Origin: Pleurotus ostreatus/Saccharomyces cerevisiae fusant
Taxonomy: Eukaryota; Opisthokonta
NCBI GenBank assembly: GCA_024196135.1
Contig: JAMQCK010000276.1
Span: 1 to 32,018 of the forward strand
Length of the DNA: 32,018 bases
Reading direction: 5' to 3'
Part shown: one piece after another, positions 17,886 through 26,328 of the stretch
Numbering within the stretch: position 1 is the first letter of the stretch
Layout of the letters: each line of letters opens with the position of its first letter
Translations under genes and position numbers: made by a program
The notes under the pieces: generated by a model
The model's input: the letters and a program-made list of their open reading frames with translations, nothing else
Database searches by the model: none
What the model was told of the DNA's origin: nothing

Positions 17886-18512
17886 ACAATGGCGACGAGG
17901 TACGAGGGAGGAGGGCGACGAGGTCCGAGGGAGGATGGCGACGAGCAGCGATGACAGCAGACAGCGACTCGGACAATGGGAGGGAGCAAGTCCTGCCACC
18001 CGTCCGCCTTCATCTTATACCCCCTCTGCCACCCGTACACGCGTACCACCGCTGCCACCCGTACACGCGTACTACGCGTGCACACCGGTGTATGCTTCTC
18101 GCCGAGTGCCCATTGTGCTTTATTACTCGGTATCACTCGATGCGTCGTCTCCCCATTGTCCCACCTACCCTCGACGTCCCTCCCAGCAATCAATCCGTCG
18201 TCTCCCCATTGTCCCACCTACCCTCGACGGCCTCGGTATCACCCATTTCGTCGGCTCCTCATCGTCCGACGCACACGCGTCCCCCACACCTAGCCTAGAC
18301 GCGCGTCCCCCACACCCGTACGCGCGTCCCCCACACCTGTACGCGCATCCACGATACCTACCCTCGACGTCTCCCGCACCAGTACGCGCGTCTCCCACAC
18401 CCGTGCGCGCCCCACGCCTACCCTCGACGTCCTCCACGGCTCATCTCACCATCCGCCGACGCCCACTGTCCGCCGCAACGAGCGCGCGCGACCCTAGGTG
18501 ACGACCCATTGT
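17886..18512. promoter_or_regulatory. ACAATGG/CCATTGT cluster upstream of PH8
   Basis: The 7-mer occurs at 17886, 17973, 18110, 18153, 18206 and 18506 in either orientation. A TATA-like TATAAG (minus strand) lies near 18014. The copies at 18153 and 18206 belong to a 34-bp direct repeat (18143-18176 and 18196-18229), so at least one site was multiplied by duplication. Confidence 0.45.
18143..18229. repeat. 34-bp direct repeat carrying CCATTGT
   Basis: Two identical 34-bp copies, each containing CGTCGTCTCCCCATTGTCCC, start at 18143 and 18196, separated by 19 bp. Related shorter repeats follow at 18290-18425 (units of about 21 bp around GTACGCGCGTCCCCCACACC) and precede at 18010-18072. Confidence 0.9.
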
Positions 18513-18584
18513 CCGACACGACGAGCATGCGCCCGACGTGCTTCGCGCGCTATCACTTACCGGATATGGTCGTCCTTGTTATCG

Positions 18585-18665
18585 CAGGTGCTTCGAATGG
18601 TCCTCACCTTAGCTTCGAACGGTTATCTCAGGTGCTTCGAATGGTTATCTCGGTGGCCCCGAAAC
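18585..18665. repeat. GGTGCTTCGAATGGTTATCT repeat
   Basis: Three imperfect copies of a unit containing GCTTCGAATGGTTATCTC occur. Confidence 0.75.
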
Positions 18666-18724
18666 GCGTCGAGGCTCTCGCTTAGATATGCCGTCGCCCC
18701 GGAGACCTGCATGGCCCGCGCCAG

Positions 18725-18895
18725 ACAATGGACGTCGACATCACGCAGGCCCTAGCAAACAATGCGCAGGCCCGAGCACAATGCGCAGGCCCATAATGCG
18801 CAGGCCCGAGCACAATGCGCAGGCCCGAACACAGCGCCTGGGCATGTGCAGACAATGCCCGCCATACGCAGACAATGCGCAGGCCCCAAAACCAA
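18725..18895. repeat. minisatellite built on ACAATGCGCAGGCCC
   Basis: After ACAATGG at 18725, a unit close to ACAATGCGCAGGCCCGAGC is repeated irregularly to about 18895, with five full ACAATGC cores and several decayed ones. It lies 60-230 bp upstream of a TATA-like box at 18959, so it may act as a reiterated HMG-type site array (inference). Confidence 0.7.
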
Positions 18896-18958
18896 CAACG
18901 CCCGTCAATGAAGAGACCCTGACGGTCCTCGCGTCATTACGTACGATCGAGAGGAGGG

Positions 18959-18965
18959 TATATAG
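18959..18965 (+). promoter_or_regulatory. TATA-like box without a recognised gene
   Basis: GGTATATAGGG closely resembles the TATA boxes of the pheromone genes, yet the frame that follows has no CaaX end. Confidence 0.35.
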
Positions 18966-19006
18966 GGCGAGGAGGGAGCCACCTGCCACTCTCAACTCAC
19001 GCCTTC

Positions 19007-19507
19007 ATGATCTTCCCTCCGGTCGCTAGTGCCTCGATGTCGGTGTCGACGGTGACTGCCCGCTTGCGAACGATCACGCCTCGGCGTCACCGTCATCGTC
19101 CTTCAATTGTGACCTCAGCATCGCCGGCCACCACTGTGACTCGACCGCTACGCGCCTACCCCGGTATCGGAAACACGCCACCTAGCCAGCCACTGCCCAA
19201 GCTCGACATCGCTCGACTCATCACCCTCAAATCACCCTCCCCGCCTCCATCTCCCGCACCACCTTCATCACTCACGTCACCTTCGCGTCGCGTCTCCTCG
19301 CTCGCTCTCACCTCCGCCCGCTTCCATCGCCTTCCTCCGAGTCATCGCGCACGTCTCGAACTCGAAGCCGGCGGACTGGAATGCGGAGGCAAATGTGATA
19401 GCTACCGCGAAACGGGAACAATTGCCTCCTCCAACCGACTGTCGTCGTCCAACCGGGCTCACCGCCTCCAATCGGCTGCAGGGGCTGTCTCGGCGACCTT
19501 CACTTAG
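19007..19507 (+). CDS. hypothetical ORF, 166 residues, no recognised family
   Basis: The open frame begins 42 bp after a TATA-like box and reads MIFPPVASASMSVSTV at its start, with PGIGNTPPSQPLPKLDIARL in the middle. It is rich in Ser, Pro, Arg and Thr, and has no membrane segment, signal peptide, CaaX end or known motif. Its promoter-like context resembles the pheromone genes, so it may be a remnant or divergent member, but the sequence offers no proof. It may equally be a chance ORF in GC-rich DNA. Confidence 0.25.
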   Translation: MIFPPVASASMSVSTVTARLRTITPRRHRHRPSIVTSASPATTVTRPLRAYPGIGNTPPSQPLPKLDIARLITLKSPSPPPSPAPPSSLTSPSRRVSSLALTSARFHRLPPSHRARLELEAGGLECGGKCDSYRETGTIASSNRLSSSNRAHRLQSAAGAVSATFT

Positions 19508-21019
19508 CACTGCGCCGACTGACCTTGACCCCGACATCCGAGCGATCCGCAACCGACTTGGCCACCCGGTCGAGCCAGGTCGGTCCGCTGCTGAGCCCAA
19601 ACACGATCGGCAAGGATCAGCTTCCATCGCGGAGGGTGGAGTCAAAAGGATGCAACTCAAAAGCTTCCGCGACCGCGGGTCCAGAAAGCTTCCACGACAC
19701 GGAACTCAAAGCCTTCCATATCGGGGCAGTCAATAGCTTCCATCGGAGCGTGCAAGTCGCATGTGATTCTAGGTGGAAGGCGCGGTCACGAGGCTGGGAG
19801 GCGACGCGGTGGCGCTGGGAGGCGACGCGTCGACTCTCGGTGACGCCTCGCTCGCCGTCGACACTACCCCACGGCCAAGACCGACGAGCTAGCAATGGGC
19901 ACCAGGAAGCCATCAAAGAAATGGATACGACCATCCGGTACAAGCAGGCGAAGGTCACGTCGGCCGAGTCATCGAAGGCGCGGTGATAGCGCGCGCAAGG
20001 CCTGACTTCGCGCAGCCAAAGTTTCAGGACCGAGAACAGCATTGCGGACAAAGCAAGCAAAAGATGCATACAGTATTGAAATGGAGAAGGCACTGGGTCG
20101 AGGCCTGCAGCTGAAACGAGGGTCGAAGCCGACGAAACGAGGGTCGAAGCCGACGAAAAGAAGGCTGAAGTTCACACAGCCAGACGAAGGATGGCACTAG
20201 TCTCGGGACCCGACTCTACCCCAACCGAACGAAGGTCTCATCCGGCGAGGGGAACGCACGATTGCGTCAATGACCAGCGACAGCCGGGCTACGCTGTACC
20301 GCAACAAGGCCCATAACCAAGGGCCTTCAATCACACCGTACAGAGAAGACCAAAGAGACATCGCATTCACGCCCAGACATCTATCGTACACGGTATGGAT
20401 ACAGAAGAAGAAACATCGTCGAGGACAGAAGAAGAAACATCGTCGAGGACAAAGAAGAAACATCGTCGAGGACAGAAGAAGAAACATCGTCGAGGTTCGT
20501 AAGGGATACCGCCAACGCCAGCCTGGGACACCATGCAACGGAGACGCAAGGAGGCCATGCGGCACATCGGGGCCGAGAAGACCGTCAAAGGATATGTACG
20601 GAGGAACATGTACAGGGCGAAGGTCGAAGAGGATAAGGATATTTGCGCGCCAGGCAGCAAGAATCGAGGGAGGGTGGGTGGTTAGTGATGTGGGACGTTG
20701 ACGATATGTAGGGGCACAGGATATGTGGGGGCCTTGAAGGTACGGTGAACGCTCGAGGCGGTAGGCGAGGTGTCGGTGAGGCATGGTATGGTATGATGGT
20801 GCAGGAGGCGATGGCGGTGCACGTTATGGTGGTGCATGGATGGGGAGAGCGTTGAAGCCGTGCGGTGCGTGGGTATAGGCGTCGAGTGCTTGCCAATCGC
20901 GGGACGTGGTCTACGAAGGCAAGTCAGCCACGCCGATCGAAAGGCAGGTAAGCGAAAGACGCACCATGAGCGCACAAAAGCGCGCGTCCATCTATGTGAT
21001 GGCGTGCACGTCGAGTCGC
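19508..21019. other. intergenic region 3' of PH9
   Basis: No gene was supported. It contains ACGAGGGTCGAAGCCGACGA twice at 20112-20160, an A/G-rich 21-24 bp array at 20398-20495, and repeated GGAAGGCG..GCGACGCG words at 19770-19835. Frames at 19525-20093 overlap on both strands without domains. Confidence 0.45.
20398..20495. repeat. 21/24-bp repeat, AGAAGAAACATCGTCGAGGAC unit
   Basis: Four copies of GAAGAAACATCGTCGAGGAC occur. Units are 24 bp or, where one AGA triplet is missing, 21 bp. Confidence 0.9.
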
Positions 21020-21268
21020 TCACGCGACGACGCAGAAGTACGTCATGTTGCCCGAGCCATGGCGCTCGGCGTCGGAGGGGACGGTACTCGAGGTCGCGCC
21101 ATCCGATTTCGAGCTCGAGGACCACGAGGATTGGCTCGAGGACCACGAGGATTGGCTCGTCGACAGCATCGCGTCCAACGAGCTCTCCTCGTCTGCGGAC
21201 AAGGGGACCGCGCAGGCGTCGAGCAGCGCCTGGAGGAGCGTGTCCTCGAGCGCGGAGAAGGAGTCCAT
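21020..21268 (-). CDS. PH9: fungal mating pheromone precursor, CaaX = CVVA
   Basis: This 82-residue precursor starts MDSFSALEDTLLQALLD and ends ERHGSGNMTYFCVVA. It has the family start, a CaaX box and an ER pair at residues 68-69, predicting the mature peptide HGSGNMTYFC with farnesylated Cys. The GNMTYFC end equals that of PH7. The pro-region carries a 7-residue repeat (SSWSSSQ) encoded by an exact 21-bp tandem duplication at 21114-21155. It is divergent from PH10. A TATA box lies about 400 bp upstream; no leader intron was recognised. Confidence 0.94.
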   Translation of the reverse strand: MDSFSALEDTLLQALLDACAVPLSADEESSLDAMLSTSQSSWSSSQSSWSSSSKSDGATSSTVPSDAERHGSGNMTYFCVVA

Positions 21269-21304
21269 GGGAAGGGGCTCGGTAGTATAACGGCTGGGGG
21301 GTGG

Positions 21305-21535
21305 GGGGCGTTGGTGGGCGCGCTAGGTGGGTTGCGCTAGGTGGGTTGCGCTGGGTTGGTGGACGCGAGGATGCGCGGGTGGGCGTTGAGTGGTACGCGA
21401 GGATGCGCGGTAAGGGTGTTGGGGGAAGATGCGCTGGGTGGGCGTCGAGGGCGGTAAGGTAGGCGTTGATGCGCTGGGTAGGCGTTGAGGGCGGCAGGTA
21501 GGCGTTGAGGGCGGCAAGGTAGGCGAGGACGTCGA
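21305..21535. repeat. G/T-rich degenerate repeats upstream of PH9
   Basis: GCGCTAGGTGGGTT occurs twice at 21319-21350. GCGCTGGGTAGGCGTTGAGG and GGCAGGTAGGCGTTGAGG words are repeated at 21430-21530. They lie between the PH9 TATA box and its ATG. Confidence 0.7.
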
Positions 21536-21666
21536 GAAGTACTGACTCGCGAGCGGGGCTCGAGCGATGGGTAGGTTCGTCGGTGAGGACTTGAAGGGCG
21601 CGATAGCACTTTGAGAAGGGGCGCTGGTATCACTTGAAGAGCAGACGAAAACTTCCCCCATCACCC

Positions 21667-21674
21667 TATATAGG
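21667..21674 (-). promoter_or_regulatory. TATA box of PH9
   Basis: CTATATAG on the minus strand (CCTATATAGGG) lies about 400 bp before the PH9 ATG, and a GGCGAACAATGC element sits directly upstream at 21688-21699. Confidence 0.6.
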
Positions 21675-21687
21675 CAGCGCGCATCTT

Positions 21688-21943
21688 GCATTGTTCGCCA
21701 CTCTGGGCTAGCCGCAGGGGGTTAGGGTGACTCGCGGCGCGTAAGGATGTCTCGTGGCGAATAAGGTGCTTCGCGGCGAGTGAGCTTGTCTCGTGGCGAG
21801 TGAGCTTGTCTCGTGGCCATTGTTCGTCCAGCGATCACTCGCCATTGTCCTCTAGACACATACCATTGCGTACGGCATCGCCAACTCCCCTCTGCTAGCG
21901 CAGTTCCCACCCAGGACACCATTGTCCGCCTCGTGCCCATTGT
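21688..21943. promoter_or_regulatory. HMG-type site cluster between PH9 and PH10
   Basis: ACAATG cores, seen on the plus strand as CATTGT, occur at 21689, 21817, 21842, 21919 and 21937. Four are the full CCATTGT. They lie between the divergent TATA boxes of PH9 and PH10. A TCTCGTGGCGAGTGAGCTTG repeat at 21728-21818 abuts the cluster. Confidence 0.55.
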
Positions 21944-22251
21944 TCAGCGTGGGTGCTCGTTCCGTGTCGGTGTTCGTTTCCCTCACAAGCATCTAATTTC
22001 GGCCTGAAGCCGTCCATGATTCCGGTCTGAAGCCGTCCATGTCCCTCCTCTGTAGCCGTCGATGTGCCTCTTCTTGTTCCGTGAAGCCCGAGAGTTGAAT
22101 TGCCTGAAGAGGCGGACTTGCGTTGTTTATGGACGCGGGTGAGCGCACCTGTCACGGTGCGCCACGGGTGCGTTACTGATAGTCACAGATAGCGGCATTA
22201 TCTGACACGTGGCCCGGCCCGAAACGTTGTTCACCCCCAAAGCTGACTGCG

Positions 22252-22259
22252 TATAAAAA
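22252..22259 (+). promoter_or_regulatory. TATA box of PH10
   Basis: TATAAAAA lies 252 bp before the ATG and about 150 bp before the leader intron donor. Confidence 0.7.
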
Positions 22260-22400
22260 GTGGGCGATGACATCGTAGCGACAACTTTTACCGCTGTCGC
22301 CGCCCCCTTCGATTCGTACTTCGATCTTCGAGTGCCCTCTGCGCATACCTCCTTGCACCTTGGAAACTCCCCGCGCGCCCCGCTACTGCGCGAATCTCCA

Positions 22401-22452
22401 GTACGTCGCGCGATGGGTTCCCTCCCCCAACTTCTACTGACATCTTTCGCAG
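22401..22452 (+). other. candidate 5'-UTR intron of PH10
   Basis: GTACGT at 22401, TACTGAC at 22435-22441 and TTCGCAG ending at 22452 define 52 nt. It ends 51 bp before the ATG and has the best branch-site match of the six candidates. Confidence 0.7.
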
Positions 22453-22503
22453 CCCACCACACTCCCTGACCTGACCCGATTGACCGAAGACACGCAACCA
22501 CCA

Positions 22504-22761
22504 ATGGACGTCTTCGCAGAGCTCTTCCCCACACTCGTTGTCGACACCCTGGACGCGGGCGACGCACCGCTCGGCGGTCCGTCCCCGCTCGCGGGCCCAT
22601 CACCACTAGGGGACTCAGCTTCCTCGCTACTTTCGGGGTCCGCCGTATACCCATCGCCCGCGTCGTCGCACAACCGCAACGACCCTGAAGTCCTCTCCGT
22701 CCTCGTCAATTCGGAGAAGGGAGGCACCTCTATGGCCCACGCCTGGTGCGTCGTCGCATAG
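22504..22761 (+). CDS. PH10: fungal mating pheromone precursor, CaaX = CVVA
   Basis: This 85-residue precursor starts MDVFAELFPTLVVD and ends GTSMAHAWCVVA. The start is nearly the same as PH2 (MDAFTAMFPELFP), and the segment before the tail, VLSVLVNSEKGG, matches the PH2 layout ILAILTDAEHYRGG. The two are therefore paralogues although they lie 16 kb apart on opposite strands. Processing after EK (residues 72-73) would give about GGTSMAHAWC (inference). The pro-region contains GGPSPLAGPSPLG repeats. It is divergent from PH9. Confidence 0.93.
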   Translation: MDVFAELFPTLVVDTLDAGDAPLGGPSPLAGPSPLGDSASSLLSGSAVYPSPASSHNRNDPEVLSVLVNSEKGGTSMAHAWCVVA

Positions 22762-25395
22762 CGGCGGCCCGCGGGAGCCTGTGCGCTCCCATAGGTGGTG
22801 GTCTGTTGTCCTCGTGCGTAGTCCGTCGTCGCTGCCTCGCGCAGAAGCGATCGCTGCGTTTGAGCGCGATGGGCCGCCGCATCTTCGTGGATTCACCACA
22901 AATCTTGTGCGTCTTCATCGCCTCGTCGATCCTCAATCTCAATTCTGACATACTTCTTCCAGCCATGGATACATGCTCCCCTATGCCCTGCACCATGCCC
23001 TGTCTTGTCGTCGTCGCTCAGGCAGCGTACCGCGCCGTTGACGCATCAGATTCCCTCTTGCACCCACCACCGCCATCACCAAGGCGCCCTGCACTCGTCT
23101 CACTGGCTGCATCCTGCGCCGTTGACGCTCGGGGCCGTCTGCATTCGTCATCCCCACCTATCAGGGCGACACACCCAGTTGTCCCCAGGCCCTCCGTCGC
23201 CGCTCTGGCTGCACGCTTGCGCCGTCGACGCCAGGCCTCACCCGCTATGCTCTCTGGTTACATCCTTGGTCCTCCTCGTTACGCATCCTCCCCTCGAGCT
23301 TCTCGTGCATAGACCATGCGTGTTCTCTCGCATGTTCTCCTGCGCAGACCACTTCCCTCTGGTTCTTCTTAAGTTCCCGTTTTATCTGGCTGCAATATGC
23401 GCCGTGCGCAGGATGCACCGACGTCACGTATCCTTCCCATATATGCTGTTGTATCTACTATGCCGTATACCTTATCTGTATTTATAGGACGAATACAGAC
23501 GCGCCTTGGTTGGCTGCTCGAAACTTACTTCCCTGAACCAGTGAACCCGCCCAACATTGCATACGAGAAGCTCCCTCAAGACCTCGCAAGCCTAGCAGCT
23601 CGATTTTAGGTGGACCGTGCGCCTTGTACCCTCTGAACTCAACCGCACGAAATCAGGTCGAGTGGCGTGGGAACCTTCGGATCCATTCGGTCTTCCTGCT
23701 CGTCGCAAGTCCGTCTGCACCCCAGAACCTAAGCGTAAGACTAGAAAATACCGTATACTACAGCATTTACTACTTTGCAGAGCCCAACCCTTTCGCCCTC
23801 ATGGGTGCCACAATTCATCTTTGCGGCGGGTGAAGGGGATCGGTCATGCTTAACGACTCCACGGTGTCCGCGCCTCCGTCGGCTTGTTCGTGTGCTCGTG
23901 AGCAATTCCACATTGCGAAGTAGGGCCGAGACGGCCTATAGTGCTGGCAGCTGACTGATGTCGGGCGCCCGCCCAGGTGGAAGTGTAGCAAACTTGGTGA
24001 TCTCGAGGTCGAGATGCTGAACACTCGTAGCGGATATCAGGCGCGAGGTGCGTATAAGAGCACGATCGGTGTTGAGCAGCATGACAGCCTGAGGTGTTGA
24101 GCAGCATGGCAGGTGGTGGACAGCATGTCAGGTGGTAGAGAGCATGCGAGCTCTCTCGGCCACGATGGAATTCAAGTTCCGTGACCTGGAATATGCAGAG
24201 GACAATGCAAGACCTGGGAAGGGAATGCTACTTGTTGCGATGGGAAAAGGGTGTGGTAACCGCGATAGAAAGGATGCCTTGGATACCAGATAACGCGGTC
24301 TGCAAGATACACGGCGATGACACAGTCTGACGAATTATATCGGGGGCACGGCGATGCAACTGAGCGCTTCTGGACGGCGCAGCTAGGCGGGCCAGATGAA
24401 CAATGCCATACGAGTTATTGCGCCGGCCCACTCCCCATCCGCTTCCTCCGCTCGCCGCCCCCTCCGATCCTCGTCCGCTTCCTCCGGGCAGCTGCGGGAC
24501 AAGAATAACCTGACCGATTCCGAGTCCAAGGAGACATCGATACAACGGAGTTCCGTCGGCGACATTCTGTCCAATCCCTCGTTTGGGAGCAGACGGCCTG
24601 TTTCTGAGAACGCGGATGGTCGCAAGGATCACCCGCTTGTGTGCATCCTCCGTTCCATCCAGACGTCCTCACGCTGGACGAGCGTTTTAGACGGTTACGC
24701 ATAACAGACGAGCAGACGAGAGGGTCCAGTTCAGACGACAGGCTACATTGATTTCCATTCACTTCGCGCGCCAGCGCGGCCCGATAGATACATCAGACTT
24801 TCCCTATAGATATAGATACATATGCGACGACGGCGAGCATAGGCATATAAAGACGACAAGCACATAAACACGATGCACGTCAAGGGCGACGTGCACATAA
24901 GATACATAGCATCAACGACGATCTTCCGCGTCCAGACTGGCTCCGGGTGCGTGTTGGTGGTTATGATACAGCGAGGAAGCTGAGGGGGGGGGGTGGTCAG
25001 CGATCGGGTGCGAGGCAAGGGGAGGGGGATGCGCGGCAGTGTATAGCACAGGTGAAATGAGCAGCGCCAGGGAGAACGATCAAACTCACGCAGCAAGGAG
25101 CGACAGCACGACGGGCAGTCTGTACGGGATCGGTGTCGAGGTAGGGATCGTGGGTCAAGGCGGCGCTGGCGGTGGTTTGCGAGACCGGGCCGGGCCGCTG
25201 ACAAGCGTATATGTCATGGTGAAGGATCGAGGACAGTTGACGAATATTTCGAGGATAGCGGAGGGGACCGGTGACGCGTCCTGCAGATAGTAAATTAGCG
25301 TCCTGCTCGACTGCGCAAGCTGCGAGGAAGGCTTACCGGGTATATGTACAAGAGACGGAGAAGAGAAGAGGGAGGAAGGGAAGGGGAGGGACCGC
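22762..25395. other. intergenic region PH10 to PH11, no gene seen
   Basis: Candidate frames at 22746-23312 (+) and 24415-25204 (-) lack domains, and none ends in a usable CaaX box. Local repeats include GTTGAGCAGCATGNCAG and GGTGG.CAGCATG words at 24072-24145, paired CCGCTTCCTCCG words at 24428-24490 and a run of 10 G at 24986-24995. Confidence 0.45.
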
Positions 25396-25572
25396 TCATG
25401 CGACGACGCAGAACGCAGTTGCAGTACCGCCCGTCCCTACCCTCTCGAAGTCGATTGGGGTGTCAAATACCGCGTCCCCGTCAGGATGTTGTGCGACAGT
25501 GGGCTGGGGCGTATCGACCGGCTCGTCGAATGCGGCATTCAGGACGTCGAGTATGCTTTGGAAGGCGTCCAT
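25396..25572 (-). CDS. PH11: fungal mating pheromone precursor, CaaX = CVVA
   Basis: This 58-residue precursor starts MDAFQSILDVLNAAFD and ends ERVGTGGTATAFCVVA. The MDxF start, CaaX end and ER pair at residues 43-44 are all canonical, predicting VGTGGTATAFC as the farnesylated mature peptide. Its tail matches no other precursor in the window. It is the precursor nearest to receptor 2 and is divergent from it, sharing a 750-bp intergenic region. Confidence 0.95.
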   Translation of the reverse strand: MDAFQSILDVLNAAFDEPVDTPQPTVAQHPDGDAVFDTPIDFERVGTGGTATAFCVVA

Positions 25573-25734
25573 GGTAGGATGAGGTAGGTGAGGTTGGCGC
25601 TGGGTTGGTAGAGGATGCGGCAGGTTGGCGATGCAGAGGTTTCGCGATGTGCGTATGCAGGCGTCGAGATAAAATCGCGCGTGCGTGAGATAACGGCTAG
25701 TACAAGAGATCAATCTGAGGAGATGGGCAGAGCT

Positions 25735-25742
25735 CTTATATA
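25735..25742 (-). promoter_or_regulatory. TATA box of PH11
   Basis: TATATAAG on the minus strand (CCTATATAAGAGC) lies about 170 bp before the PH11 ATG. Confidence 0.7.
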
Positions 25743-25856
25743 GGACGCTGGGATTCCCACGAAGATGAGCACAACAGTGGGTACGAATCGGGCGAACAAC
25801 CACCCACGCCGCGTGGCTGTTTCCGGATTCGGCCAAAATATTTTCTGAGCTCATCT

Positions 25857-26077
25857 GTGACTCGGATTATATCGCAAGTAAGGTCGAAGGCCAGCGGGAT
25901 ATGCATTCCAGGGCTTTATGGCCAGGAGAAAGGACGCGGTGACTGAGACATGCGGCAGGGTGAGCGACAAAGGACAATGAGCAAACACGTGTAAACACAT
26001 CAGCCATCACCCTCGTGCGCCCTTCACTCCCATTGTCCTCTCGGCAACCATCGAACCTCATTGTGCGCACAAAGGGG
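25857..26077. promoter_or_regulatory. shared control region of PH11 and receptor 2
   Basis: TGTGACTCGGAT lies at about 25857 (also upstream of PH5), ACAAAGG at 25967, directly followed by ACAATGA at 25974, CCATTGT at 26030 and ACAAAGGGG at 26069. The last matches eight of the nine bases of the Ustilago pheromone response element ACAAAGGGA. One region could control both ligand and receptor genes (inference). Confidence 0.5.
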
Positions 26078-26328
26078 AAACCCAGACATTCAAATATGCG
26101 TTCCGCCTGCATACTTCCCGTACTTCCCTCTGCCTCTCACCAGCTGGGTCATCCTCCCTAGCGCGCGCTCGCCTTCGTCCATCACCGTCGTCGCTGCCAC
26201 CGTCACCGACACCCTCTACACGACCGCGTCTTGCATAAGACACCCGCATTCAGTCCACCGCCGCGCAGCGCATACGCCTTTCTTCATTGACATTGACGAC
26301 GTTCCACGACTCGACCTCACGAACGAAC

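Noticed and set aside
22129..22185. Short plus-strand MDAGERTCHG frame
   Set aside because: It starts like a precursor but ends RVRY without a CaaX box, and lies upstream of the PH10 TATA box.
22127..22727. Minus-strand ORFs over PH10 and its leader
   Set aside because: They lie antisense to a well-supported pheromone gene and have no domain.
22963..23040. ATG frame reading MDTCSPMPCTMPCLVVVA, reminiscent of a pheromone end
   Set aside because: The frame continues past this point with no stop after the apparent CaaX-like residues, so it cannot be prenylated as such.
24228..24762. Overlapping ORFs on both strands around 24.5 kb checked for another pheromone
   Set aside because: None ends in a Cys-aliphatic-aliphatic-X box, and no TATA box or leader intron pattern is present.
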